Source: Sipunculus nudus
Taxonomy: Eukaryota; Annelida; Sipuncula; Golfingiida; Sipunculidae
Assembly: GCA_026874595.1 (NCBI GenBank)
Contig: CM049311.1
Location: forward strand, 74,900,953-74,964,952
Length of the DNA: 64,000 bases
Direction of reading: 5' to 3'
Below the pieces are notes generated by a model. The model was given only the letters and a program-made list of their open reading frames with translations, was not told the DNA's origin and ran no database searches. Below, one piece after another: positions 23,330 through 33,820 of this stretch. The translations under genes were made by a program, and so were the position numbers. The stretch's first letter is position 1, and each line of letters begins with the position of its first letter.

Positions 23330-24495
23330 CTGTTTTTCATATCTCTTACTAATTTCTTTATTTTTTAAATTAACGTCCCTAAGGTTCGTCAACTTCTCCA
23401 TTCCCTGTCAACTTCGCGCTCAAAATTCTCGAACGTAGTCCCAAATTGTTTAAATATGAATCCACAAACTTCACCTGTGATATACCTTCCCTACTGTTAT
23501 CCTTTATGAGCACTTGCGGGCAAAGCCCAATATGGTCTTGCTCCATGATTATATATCTCCACCTATCACTAAATATAGAGCTAATTATAGACCAGGGTTG
23601 GGAAGACCCACCATTACGACACAGGAATTGCCAAAGGGTTTTGAAATAAAGTCACAAGGCTCATTGTAATGTAGGGACATTTTGTCCACGAGCTTGATTG
23701 TGGGTAATGGATAATTTGACCAGGTTTTGTCACAACCTTACTGAGAGCTGTTGGACCTATTCCATTTTCTGTTTATCATTCTATGATTTTGGTCCTGAAT
23801 ATAAAGATTGTGCTATTCACATTATAAGAATCCGGCTTTTGTCCATTTTCTTTCATATTTTTTTAATAATTATTTAAATATAAAAATACCAAGATTACAA
23901 GCAAGCAAAAAATAGCATTTTTTTATCTTTGCTTTTTATAAATCATAACAATTTTAAGCTAAAAACCTCTTGCGAATAATGTAATATACATGTATAGCAT
24001 TACACCACGAGCCATGTTTAACTTAAATATCCATTCATAATATTTAAGGAAAGCAAAAAAAGTGACACATATAGGTGTTATATTCTAGACTTTTGACCCT
24101 TTATAATATTCCGGTAAAATCGTACAGTTTTATAACAAGTATATTGTAATGTTACAGGTATATCAATTGTTCAAGAACAATACCGTTTTTCTGTGTATTT
24201 GTAATGTGAGCCACAAAAGTATTAAAAACATTCATTTGAAAGTCTTTCTCGCACGAAATATATTATTGGTTTTGAAAATATATAATGCTATAATTGATTA
24301 TTTCTTTTAATTGAAAAGTGAACCATACAATTCAAATAAAAACAAGAATTGATGAAAAAGTGTCTGTTAAGTTTTCGAGAAAGTAAATGGAATTGGAATA
24401 ATTCATCAGATAAATAATAATCATAAAATCATTGGTAAATTTTATAAAAGATCAACATAAAAATTGAATTTAAATGAACTCGTAGCTTTAAGACG
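23330..24495. other. Unannotated AT-rich stretch
   Basis: May begin with more of the LINE remnant; otherwise nothing supported. Confidence 0.35.
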
Positions 24496-24499
24496 ATGT

Positions 24500-24699
24500 A
24501 TTGCTGAGCATCATTGGAAGCAGGCGCGTGGTTGCCATTGCCAACTGCCGCAGCAAGATTGCTTTTCCTCCCGGCAGTGGACGCTGATTCGATCCTGGAA
24601 CACAGATAATTAATGATAACAACCTCGCGTCCAGCTGGGTGCGCCGATCAGTGCAGAAAGACTGGGCTTTGGTGCTTCAGCCGTGTGCACGTAGACCAG
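24500..24699 (+). other. Possible non-coding first exon
   Basis: A GC-balanced ~200 bp island in AT-rich DNA that ends 'gtagaccag' followed by 'gtgagttgc', an excellent match to the eukaryotic 5' splice consensus at 24699/24700, with a pyrimidine-rich run just inside the intron. Stop codons interrupt all plus frames, so if it is an exon it is untranslated. No TATA box was identified. The start is arbitrary. Confidence 0.25.
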
Positions 24700-24886
24700 G
24701 TGAGTTGCTTCTCTCTTTTTACCACAAGCAGTTCCCAGTCTGTGTTATTTTACCTGGTAATATTGGAGTTTCAGGTGCTTTGATAATGTTATAGCTAGAT
24801 GTAAACATAAAACAGCATCAGTCGCTGTGTTATAATGAACGTCTCCTAGCGACGCTTTGAACGTTATAGTCTCAGGTCCTCTAGAC

Positions 24887-24994
24887 ATGGCGTTCTCAAT
24901 CGATCAAGCTAGCTCTCCGGGCTGTCGGACCGCCAGGCCTGCAGGAAGTCAGCTTTGGCAAATACGAAAGCTGCTTCACAGTCTCAGCAAGTAA
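24887..24994 (+). CDS. Possible short ORF or initial coding exon
   Basis: 35-codon ORF beginning MAFSIDQASSPGCRTARPAG. The ATG has G at -3 and +4, a favourable context, and lies about 190 bp after the donor at 24699. A 'caagtaatc' near its end could be a weak donor. No family recognised. It may be the start of a transcript variant or chance. Confidence 0.12.
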   Translation: MAFSIDQASSPGCRTARPAGSQLWQIRKLLHSLSK

Positions 24995-24999
24995 TCCTA

Positions 25000-26840
25000 C
25001 ACCAGCCTTTGTTATAGTATCTGGAATCGGATAGTCGCTTAAAGTTCTCTCTTCCCAATTTGTTTTAATTTATTGTTGTGTTTACATTACATTATTTTTT
25101 CCTTGTTTGTACCATCAAGGAATTTTTTTAGTTTCCTGGCTTAAATGGAAATTTCCTGCTTTTGAATGTAACAGGGGCAACATGGTGTTCAACCCGTCTC
25201 ACAGTGTTCGAAATAATATAGGCAATAATAACACATTTGTGGAATAATAATAACAATAATGGTAATAAAAAAAATATATGTGTGTGTTTGAGCTTGCAAT
25301 ATTGTACAATTGTTCCCTTGATCCTTGCCATATTTGACACGCGAGGGTATATGGATAAAATGCTTGTAATGGTGCAAGACGTTTCAATCAGTATAAAGAC
25401 AAAATTGAACTGAAACTTTATTGCAATGCAATGTTTGACATTTCATCCCGATTTCACAGTTTTGTAACAAAAGCATGCAAACTACGTTGGCTCAGATATA
25501 AATAAATCTTTCTGAAGATTGTGTGCCAGTGGCTACTTCGTTCAGCTAGATTTTGGAATGGTCGTCAGAGTGGTTAGTTTTGGTGCCTAGTAATCGATCT
25601 GTTGCTGGATAGGATGAAATTCCGCACAAATAAGAGAGTATTTCAGACAAACCTAATTTCTGGTGGCCATGCAAATTTATTTTTAATATCATATGAAGTT
25701 ACCAACCTGGTAATATTTCTGTATGTACCTGGTCATACATAATTGCATATGAAATATTAGTATTATATTCTAAATATAATAAAATGCATCCACCAGATGG
25801 TTTATATGAGTGTTCTTAATTGGAATTTAGAATGATGTGATAAAACGTGAACAGTCTGCATAATGATTTCAATTTCTTTTTTTTTTATATTCAAAAGACA
25901 ATCGATCTTTTTAATGTTATACAAAGATTGTCTGTGAATCTCAAATGTAAAACCATACTGTAAATAATACTGTAAATAATACAAAGAAGAGTCTAACTTT
26001 CCTATTCATGATGTCAATTTAAATAATTATGCTGTAAAATGTAAAAAAAAAATATATTTTGAACACTTTTGCTATCAAATAACACACCTTTAAGGAACGG
26101 TTACATTTTATCACATCGTCAAAAGTGGTTAACCATTTGTCTTATAATAATATCCGATTGGAAAAAATGGGAGGCATAGATAAGTCGTCTCATTGTTTAA
26201 TTTAGTTTGAAATGAGGTCGAGTAATTACAGTAATGTTAAGCATTAAAGTTATTAACAAAGGCGGCAGCCCTTCAGTAGAGGCTTTTTTACCATATCAGG
26301 CACGCAGAGGTCATAATAAGCGGAAGAATATATTCGATAAGTTGGCCAGCGGGACCCCTTGACGGACCCAAAAATAAAGAGGGCATAGAATATTCCATGA
26401 ATTTCCATGCAATACTACTGGCGTAGAATATTCCATGAATTTCTTTGCTATAATCTTGCACGCGTCTTGCCGTGACGTCAGACTTTTCAAAGCTCTCTCA
26501 GTGGAGTCAGTCCCATGGCAATATGCTACATATATTCGCTGTAAAAGCCAGCATGACACTTGCAGTAATGGCACTTAATCCTGTACCAAGCGTGCTCATG
26601 CCTACTCAGAACCATTACAGGTCAGACTTTGCACGAGGAATTTCTTGCCGTTTGTGGTGGCGCTGTTTTCTGACAGATGAGGTATTTACATTCTTATTGT
26701 CGGTGGTGTCAGTTTCACATGACGGGGTGTTCAAAAATACAGTCGCGTGGATCTTACACTTAGTAACATGTCGGGTAAACCAAAAATTAAATATATAGTA
26801 AATATAGTATAACTATAAATATAAGTAAATATAGCTTAAA
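25000..26840. other. Unannotated stretch
   Basis: Mostly AT-rich; 26460-26760 is more balanced, carries a full CRE palindrome (26473-26480) and an open frame of 108 codons without recognisable content. 'agaatattccatgaatttc' occurs twice at about 26387-26442. Confidence 0.4.
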
Positions 26841-26848
26841 TAAATTCA

Positions 26849-26874
26849 TATATATATATATATATATATATATT

Positions 26875-26931
<57 letters not shown>
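26849..26931. repeat. (TA)n microsatellite, interrupted
   Basis: Two TA runs separated by 'ttatacatg'. Confidence 0.95.
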
Positions 26932-26934
<3 letters not shown>

Positions 26935-26994
26935 TACTTAATAGTTATGCTTTGATATAGTGCGAAGGTGACTATGACCATTTACACAGAAGGG

Positions 26995-27435
26995 ATCTAA
27001 GATTTTCAGGATGATCCTCAAAGGTGCCCATTCACCTTTTGAAAAAGAATTTGTGATTTATGGCTTGGTTGTGAAAAGTTCCTATAAGGCCTTCGTGAAG
27101 GATGTATGAATTTGTTTATGAACTACATGTATGCATGTAAACACAGCAATGTTGACAAACGCGAAAACATGTAACCTAAGGTGGCAGGTTGCATATATAC
27201 AGAGTAGAAAGGTCACTTGTTGCAAAACGCTACTTGCAAAGCTTTGGTTTATCTGACTTGCTGCCAGATGCCCTTTTTGAATTTGTTTTATTTTGGTGGG
27301 ACCCAACATATTATAAACACATATAAACAAAACAGACCTGTTTGCGGTTATATCGACGTTTTCTAGCCTAGTCTTGTAAAAGCTCCAAGGGATTACCTTT
27401 AGTTTATAAAGGTCAGATACGTGATTGGGCCCCTT
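26995..27435 (+). repeat. Dispersed repeat family R2, copy 2
   Basis: Same-orientation match to 925-1365, described there. A 122-codon minus frame across it is not conserved in copy 1 and is dismissed. Confidence 0.7.
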
Positions 27436-27949
27436 AAGAACACCAGACAACCCACTGCGAAAAATGTTATTTTTTTTACTGAGGTGGAGGCTTATATGAC
27501 CTACCCCCGATCCTCACTTGTACTCAAATCACTTCATAAAACCGTAATTTGGTTCCGGAGGCTTGAAAATGCCAGTGACGTACACTAGAAAAGTGGCCTT
27601 GCCATAAAGTATCACCGCCGAAAGGTTAAAGGGCAGATATGACTGTTCCGTCTGTATGACGTCACTGATCTGAACAGTAATGTGATTTATGCAACAAACA
27701 ACAGTAAGCACATAAATTATCAATCAAACGTATAGATAAACAATATCTTAAGGGCCCTATCAGAGGAATACATGAAGACATCTGATTGTGTGGAATGATA
27801 AAAGATTATGATTTGAAATATAAAAATCATGATGGGATTTCTTCTTCTTCTCTCGTGCCGGAGCTTGGCCACTCTGGGCAATTTTTTTACGGATTTGGAC
27901 TAAGACTTGGACTGATGGGTCTCAAGAATAAAGCTCTTTATACATGCTA
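27436..27949. other. Unannotated stretch
   Basis: Contains one CRE palindrome TGACGTCA (27657-27664). A 'tttggactaagacttggact' patch at 27894-27915 resembles the 27 bp minisatellite at 29050. Confidence 0.4.
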
Positions 27950-28904
27950 CTAGGTGATAAACCCGGTATCCGCGCTTTTTACCGGGGTTTGGGAGATATA
28001 TTTACTGAGATGTTGAATGTTGGCTCATTTCTTATTCTAAACGTTAAAAGAAAATATAGGTTTTCAGTGGGATGCGGTGTCAATAAGATTTGTATATATA
28101 GTTTTAACATTTATTTTGTGGCGCTAAGCTCGTGGCAAGAAATTCATACCCGGTATGTTCACATTGAAGACCTGGCCAGTGATGGTGTTTTGATTGCGAA
28201 CCGGAATGAGACGCGGGGGCATTCAGTTTTTTCGATGACATTTGACTGGATTCTATCATTGGACGTATAAAGATAAGGTTGATGTGAGGAACACATGACA
28301 GATAAATTAAATGTACGTTGCATGGAAACTGTTCCTAAAGAAAGAAACAGAAATATGCATACCTCGTAAGTAACAGAAGCGGACCCAACGGAACTCCATA
28401 CAGAGGGTCCGTATCCCATTTACCGCCGCCGCAACCTTTTTTTCATCGTATCAGACAAAATTTTGAGGCCTGAAACCCCCGCCACCACTCCACCCCACCC
28501 CACCCCTGTTCCTGAAATTTGGACCTTGAATTGGGTTTTTTCATTAACCCTTCCTTTCATAAAGCGAGAAACGTGTTTTTCACTGATTATGCACGTGGGT
28601 GAGAGCCTGGGTCAAATGTAAGGCCAGACATGCTCAAATCCCTCACTGAAAGCAAGCGTTATTCATATGAACAATGGTCCTTAATCGTGTGTTTGAGGTT
28701 GAGTGACCACGATGCACGCATTCCGGTCATTGCCGAAGGCAGTTCGTCTGTGCTCGGTCTAACCTCCGTGCAATTCAGTAAAAACGGAAAAATCACTCAA
28801 ATTATATGTACATTAAAATTTATTTATTCTCATATCGCCTCTGTCACTGTGGAGATAATAACCTTTTAAATGAGGTATGGCACAGTGTCAATTTGGTTCA
28901 GAGA
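27950..28904 (-). mobile_element. Helitron-like non-autonomous repeat, copy A
   Basis: The most complete copy of the family (955 bp). On the minus strand it ends with a GC hairpin around ACCGGGTTTATCACCTAG and is followed by T, fitting the Helitron 3' rule of a hairpin, then CTRR, then T. Its other end lies near TCTCTGAACC (TC start), although the flanking base is not the A expected of a Helitron. No terminal inverted repeat or target duplication is seen. It has no Rep/helicase coding, so it would be non-autonomous. Open frames inside are not conserved between copies. Confidence 0.6.
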
Positions 28905-29047
28905 ACATTGAGTACAAAGGTGGAGCGAATTCCTTTTATAAGTATTAGATGAAGATGTACATACATATGTTAACTAAGAGACTATTGCATTAAAAGCTAA
29001 ATACCAAACTTTATATGTGCATCGGTCGATACATATAGTTATAGATT

Positions 29048-29170
29048 ACTGGGCTCGGACTTGGACTTGAGTGGCCTTGCCGCGGACATGGACTTGAGTG
29101 GCCTGGACTCAGACATGGACTTGAGTGGCCTGGACTCAGACATGGACTTGAGTGGCCTGGACTCGGACTG
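29048..29170 (+). repeat. 27 bp minisatellite, about 4.5 units
   Basis: Unit contains 'gacatggacttgagtggcct' plus 'ggactca'. The first unit is diverged, the inner ones nearly identical. Confidence 0.9.
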
Positions 29171-29269
29171 TCATTTGATCTAGGATAGTTTGGACTTTTT
29201 TCTTCTATTTATTCTTTTTCTCTCTCGCTTCAGAAATTTCATGTGATACGGTTTAGTTTCATCACAGGT

Positions 29270-30190
29270 GATTTTATTTGCAAACATCAACAACATAGGT
29301 TCACAATACACTAGCAACAGTATATTAATACAATGATACAAGACTGATCACAGGACATTACAAACACATATTTTCTTTAATTAAATTCATCAATCAAGCT
29401 TCTTAGTTTGCTCCATTTATCATAGTGCTTGTTCATGAATCCTCTGCTATTTGCTATATATCTATAAATTCTCTCTGTATACTTCAATTTTAATTTAAAC
29501 ACTGAAAACAATAAAGATTCCTCCTCCTCTCTTTGTTTGTAAAGTACATATTTGTACAACAATAAAATTTGATTAAATTTGTTACGATTATTTATTATTA
29601 GAATATTATTTACATTAACAGGCAGAATACCATACATTACAATATATCTTTGCGACTTGTTAAGTTCTCTTGTAATTTTATCTTTAAAAGCAATATGTTC
29701 AGCTTTGTTACTATCCATAGCAGTATTAACTGCACGTACTTGCTGCTTCAGTTGTTCGTTCTCTCTTTTCAGTTCCTCCACCTCCGTCTGTGTATTTTCC
29801 AAACTTGTTTGCACACTGTTTAGTTTCGTGTCTATTATTTTTTCTAAGTCTTTCCTCAGTTCATCATTCATCTTTCTGCATGAGCTTAACGTTTCCTCAC
29901 TTGTTTTGACAATGAGCGTGGACAGGCGCTCCTCCATATCACGTAGTGCCTGTACGCGCATGTCTCCTTCAACCTCTGAGTCAGATACCTCATTATCCGT
30001 ATCCATCCTCTGTGTATATTTCTTTATAGAATTATCCTTAGACCTAGGACGACGCTTTGACTTCTCAACTGTCTTTGGTGGCATTTTGGTTTAATTTGAA
30101 CCCTGCTCAGTAATATATTTCTTTAAATCATTGAGCCCAGGCGGAGATCAGTGTCACTCCGTGATGTCGCCAACCGGAAGTTTGCCATTA
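29270..30190 (-). mobile_element. Internally deleted L1/Tx1-like LINE
   Basis: Contains a 5' leader (30085 to about 30190, 'cttccggttggcgacatcac' on the minus strand), one 235-codon frame and a 3' UTR ending near 'tgcaaataaaatc' at 29270. The frame joins ORF1-like and ORF2-like parts, so everything between, including endonuclease and reverse transcriptase, is missing. It lies directly downstream of the tail of an older LINE copy on the same strand. Confidence 0.65.
29377..30084 (-). CDS. LINE ORF1-ORF2 in-frame fusion, 235 aa
   Basis: Residues 1-25 are basic (KSKRRPRSKD), residues 26-45 acidic. Residues about 45-140 form a long coiled coil of heptads (MEERLSTLIVKTSEETL, EVEELKRENEQLKQQV), as in the trimeric ORF1 chaperone of L1-type elements. 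After ELNKSQRY (near residue 145) the sequence changes character to YIVMYGILPV, NNRNKFNQILLLYKYVLYK and a Lys/Tyr/Phe-rich tail. This resembles the extreme C-terminus of L1/Tx1 ORF2 proteins, where an 'iN.iLL..K.yiyk' pattern is usual. The RRM of ORF1 and nearly all of ORF2 are deleted, yet no stop or frameshift occurs. It could be translated as a coiled-coil protein without enzymatic activity. Family assignment rests on pattern memory only. Confidence 0.6.
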   Translation of the reverse strand: MPPKTVEKSKRRPRSKDNSIKKYTQRMDTDNEVSDSEVEGDMRVQALRDMEERLSTLIVKTSEETLSSCRKMNDELRKDLEKIIDTKLNSVQTSLENTQTEVEELKRENEQLKQQVRAVNTAMDSNKAEHIAFKDKITRELNKSQRYIVMYGILPVNVNNILIINNRNKFNQILLLYKYVLYKQREEEESLLFSVFKLKLKYTERIYRYIANSRGFMNKHYDKWSKLRSLIDEFN

Positions 30191-30268
30191 CAATGGATAG
30201 TGAAATATTAGGCAGGTCCAATTCATACTCGTATAGCTATGCCTGAATTTTAAAATATAAGTTCTTAC

Positions 30269-30430
30269 TCACCATACATTAAAAAATAAATGAATTTTAC
30301 TTTCCTGGTAGTTGAAACAATATGAACATTTGTTTGTTTCACTTATCTTCCATTTATATAAGTGTTCATTAAGAGGTATGTTCATATTTTTATAAACTTA
30401 TTTATTTTACCTGGATTGTACAAATAGTTA
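30269..30430 (-). pseudogene. Older LINE: ORF2 C-terminal Cys-His segment
   Basis: The minus strand encodes NMNIPLNEHLYKWKISETN then KCSYCFNYQESKIHLFFN before a stop at 30269. The CX2C...E...HLF arrangement is the conserved C-terminal zinc-binding-like segment of L1/Tx1 ORF2 (C..C...E...H.F..C), here with the final Cys replaced by Val. It continues the LINE at 30626-33600 across the SINE insertion, with a deletion of most of the reverse transcriptase between them. Confidence 0.6.
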
Positions 30431-30437
30431 TTTAACT

Positions 30438-30618
30438 AATCGAGGCACTCTCCATGGCTCCGGTGATGGCGTTCGGTAGTCTGCAGGGGTGGAGGAAACC
30501 GGAGTACCCGGAGAAAACCACCGTCCAACTACGACCCACTCTCATAGCCACGCCGGGGTTAGAACCCGGGTCGCCAGCAGAGAGTGCCGAGCGTTTTACC
30601 CCTCGACTATTCAGGCCC
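30438..30618 (-). mobile_element. tRNA-derived SINE
   Basis: On the minus strand it starts 'ggcctgaatagtcgaggg' with an A-box-like TAGTCGAGGGGTAAAACGC and a B-box-like GGGTTCTAACCCC (30555-30567), then has the body block 'ttctccgggtactccggttt' (around 30491-30515) that recurs in SINEs of many animals. It sits within the older LINE, between its reverse transcriptase and Cys-His parts, so it is younger than that LINE. No clear target duplication was found. Confidence 0.7.
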
Positions 30619-30625
30619 GAAAATA

Positions 30626-31350
30626 TTATATAAAGGCATATTGATTAGGCTTTATCAATTTAGGGAGATGCCTCCCTATTCGATGAACAAGAATTTTACT
30701 TATCATTTTAACATCAACATTAAATAAACGTATAGGTCTCCGTGATTTGATATACTTTAAATCTTTTCCAGGCTTTGGTGTTAACTGTATAAGTGCTTGT
30801 TTTTGTGTTGTTGTGAGAGAACCATGAGTATAATTTTCATTCAAACAGTCCATGAGGCACCCTCCAAGATCACTAAACAATCCTATGTAAAATTCTCTAG
30901 TTAGTCCATCATATCCAGGTGTTTTATTATTTTTCATTGATGTCAAACATGCATGAACCTCATTCAGTGTTATCGGTTTACCACACAATTCTGCTTCAGA
31001 CTAATCTAACTTACTATCACATAATGGTAAACTCGCAAAATAACTTTTCAGTTCATGTTAATGATAGTTACTTTTCTTTTGACATTTTGAAATGAAAAAT
31101 GTCCTAAGGGATTCCATAATATCAGTTTGATTAGTAACACCCTGTCCATCATGACACAATACACGTATAACAGACCTATTTCCATTTTGTTTTTTCAAGA
31201 TTCAAGAAGTATTTTGTTCCATTTTCACCATGTTCCAGCCACTGGGCTGTAGATTTAACAATCACGCCTTTAAAAATATCATCAAAATAATTCTGCAATT
31301 TTTACATCATATTTGAGTACATTTAATGAGTTTCAGTGCCATAAAGTGCT
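30626..31350 (-). pseudogene. Older LINE: reverse transcriptase N-terminal part
   Basis: On the minus strand 31240-31190 encodes GVIVKSTAQWLEHGENGTKY and FLNLEK, the conserved start of the L1/Tx1 RT region ('R..W...Ge..tkYF.nLE'). A frame open from 30988 to 30626 then has VHACLTSMKNNKTPGYDGLT, EFYIGLFSDLG, ALIQLTPKPGKD and SRRPIRLFNVDVKMISKILV..R, matching RT motifs 0-2 (K..K.PG.DG; I.L..K.gkd; RPI.L.N.D.Ki..K.l..R). It ends at QYAFI next to the SINE; the catalytic YADD region is missing. Stops and frameshifts upstream show it is dead. Confidence 0.8.
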
Positions 31351-31358
31351 TTTTTATT

Positions 31359-32530
31359 TGTCCCCCGCTCCGCTGATGCGGGGGACGTTGTTTTGGGTTT
31401 GTCTGTCTGTCTCTCCGTCTGTCTTTCTGTCTGTCTCCCTGTCTCTCCGTAAGGTTTCGTTTCGGTGCGATAACTTTCCTAAATATTATCCGATTTCATC
31501 CAAATTTGGGTGTGTGATTGCTCTAATGCATACCTTGGTTGGGATTGGTTTTGGAGTGTCTGGCTTCTGTCTGTCTGTCACTCTGTCTGTCTGTCAGGTT
31601 TTCGTTTCCGTGCGAAAACTTTCCTAAATATTATCCGATTTCATTCAAATTTTGGGCAGTGATTGCTCTCATGCATACCTTAGTTGGGATTGGTTTTGGA
31701 GTGTCTGGCTTCTGTCTGTCTGTCTGTTACTTTGTTTGTCTGTCTGTCAGGTTTTCGTTTTCGTGCTATAACTTTCCTAAATATAATCCGATTTCATCAA
31801 AATTTGGATTCATATCAAATCATGCATACCTTGGTTGGTATTGGTTTTGGAGTGTCCGGATTGTGTCTGTTTGTCAATTTGTTTGTCTGTCTGTCAGGTT
31901 TTCATTTTCGTGCGATAACTTTACTAAATATTATCCGATTTCATTCAAATTTTGGTTAGGGATTACTCTCATGCTTACCTTGGTTGGATTGGTTTTGGAG
32001 TGTCTGGCTTCTGTCTGTCTGTCTGTCACTTTGTCTGTCCGTCCGTCAAGTTTTCGTTTCCGTGCAATTTCTTTCCTAAATATTCTCCGATTTCATTCAA
32101 ATTTAGGGCAGTCATTTCTCTTATGCTTACCTTTGTTGGGATTGGTTTTGGAGTGTCTGGCTTATGTCCGTCGGTCTGTCTGTCACTCTGTCTGTTTGTC
32201 AGGTTTTCGTTTCTGTGATTTCGTTGATTTCATTCAAATTTTGGTTAGTGATTGCTCTCATGCTTACCCTGGTTGGGATTTGTTTTTGAGTGTCTGGCTT
32301 CTGTCTGTCTGTCTGTATGTTTGTCACTTTGTCTGTCTGTCTGTCAGGTTTTCATTTCCATGCGATTACTTTCCTCAATATTTTCCGGTTTCATTCAAAT
32401 TTTGGTCAGTGATTGCTCTCATGCATATCCTGGTTGGGATTGGTTTTGGAGTGTATGGCTTCTGTCTGTCTGTCTGTCTGTCTGTCCTTTATCAAGCATG
32501 AAAAACAACAAGATCCCGAAGCGGGGGACA
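31359..32530. mobile_element. Inverted-repeat element with ~150 bp tandem core
   Basis: Ends are TGTCCCCCGCT (31359-31369) and its near-exact complement AGCGGGGGACA (32520-32530). Just inside the left end GTCCCCCGC pairs with GCGGGGGAC (31378-31386) as a hairpin with a 9 nt loop. The core has about seven units of 125-167 bp. Each holds a TCTG-rich run, then 'caggttttcgttt', 'gataactttcctaaatatta', 'tccgatttcattcaaatttt', 'attgctctcatgcatacctt' and 'ggttttggagtgtctggctt'. Flanks 'tttatt' and 'ttaatt' might be an imperfect target duplication. The 320-codon frame here is a by-product of repeats that keep frame in places; its Cys/Leu/Ser-rich product is not a known protein. It interrupts the older LINE between endonuclease and RT. 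Confidence 0.7.
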
Positions 32531-32559
32531 TTAATTCCGAGAATTTGCTTGTATAAACT

Positions 32560-33600
32560 GAGCCACTCTCTTTTAAAGATTTTCCCTATATTCTCTGTTT
32601 TTCTTCGCTTTATTTTTACTCTATGTAATAGTATATTCTCTGATTAAAAATTTTATGTATTCCTATTTACATTCAGCAGTTTCATCTTTTATCATCTGCT
32701 TCCATTCAGCAATTTTTTTATGTTATTTAAATAGGCATTGTCATTAAGCAGATCATTGTTTATACACCAATTGGATGGTCTTTCCATCCTTAATTGTATT
32801 TATTTTCAGTAACACAGCTTAGTGGTCAGTATTCACAGCAGGTATAATTTCACAACTTGGACATATGACTGTATTTCATTCGATATAAAAAGTAATCTAA
32901 TCGTGTTCTAATAAGAGGTGTTACATAACGCAAAGGATATTCCTCAGAGTCATCATGTTTAATACGCCATATATCACACAAATTTAAAACAACTGTTATA
33001 CTTATGTTTTCCTAACAGAATTATGCTTACTTACCAATCTTCCACCATCGGCATCCTGTTCAGTTAAATGTACATTGAAATCTCCACCCCATATAGCATC
33101 AACATCAGAATCATTATTCAATTTCAAAATGTTTTCAAAAATTATATCATAAAATTGTACCTGTTTGCTTTCGATATTTGGTGCATAGGTGGTAACAAGA
33201 ATACACTATAAACCCTGGATTTCACATTTAATAAATTTGCATCTACACTCGCTATCTATTAACTTATATTCTTAAAAATCAATATTTTCCCAACAAGCAT
33301 ATTGTGAATACGTGAAATGTTAGTCCCGTGGGACAAATACATTGAACCTCGCCATTGCTTAGACCAGGATATTTCATCATGTTGTTAACTATGAAATTCT
33401 TATAAATACAAATTCCATTATATGAATTATGTTTAACCATCCAATTGAACACCTGTCTTCTTTTCATATAATTCCTTATTCCTCTTACATTTAAAGAGAG
33501 GATTTGAAACTTAATATCCCTCAACACTTTTAACATATTTTTCCATTCTTTCTTTAACGTATAATTAATATAATCCTTCTCTTGCTCATTGAATTCACAT
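32560..33600 (-). pseudogene. Older LINE: apurinic-type endonuclease domain
   Basis: The minus strand carries, in order, IKFQILSLNVRGIRN with KRRQVFNWM (33520-33440), ILVTTYAPNIESKQVQFYD, IWGGDFNVHLTEQDADGG (33200-33030), DIWRIKHDDSEEYPLRYVTP with RTRLDYFLYR (about 32990-32890), then IIPAVNTDH.AVLLKIN and CINNDLLNDNAYLNNIKKLL. These are the signature blocks of the L1/Tx1 exonuclease-endonuclease-phosphatase domain (SLNvRG, GGDFN, DIWR, RLDY.L, SDH). Several stops and frameshifts lie between blocks, and the 'QET' block is lost. It is a dead copy, nicking activity gone. Confidence 0.85.
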
Positions 33601-33820
33601 ATATTTTAGCTGGAGCAAAAATGTTATAAACACAAAAAACATAAAACAGTACAAGTAACATGAACGTAATAAATAATTTCAGGTCATGTTTAGGCCTGGC
33701 AGTTATCTTTCTGATTACATCATAGGATAGTTTGGGTTCGACTCCATCACTGTTCCAAAGTAATAAATAAACCATCCTGGATATCCGCATGACTTTGTGT
33801 TCATGACCATAGCACGATCA

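Noticed and set aside
29579-30094. 171-codon plus-strand frame
   Set aside because: Antisense shadow of the LINE ORF1 coiled-coil frame.
31539-32501. 320-codon Cys/Ser/Leu-rich frame as a membrane or secreted protein
   Set aside because: It lies wholly within the tandem core of the inverted-repeat element and is matched by shifted frames of similar composition; no unit frame is conserved across all units.
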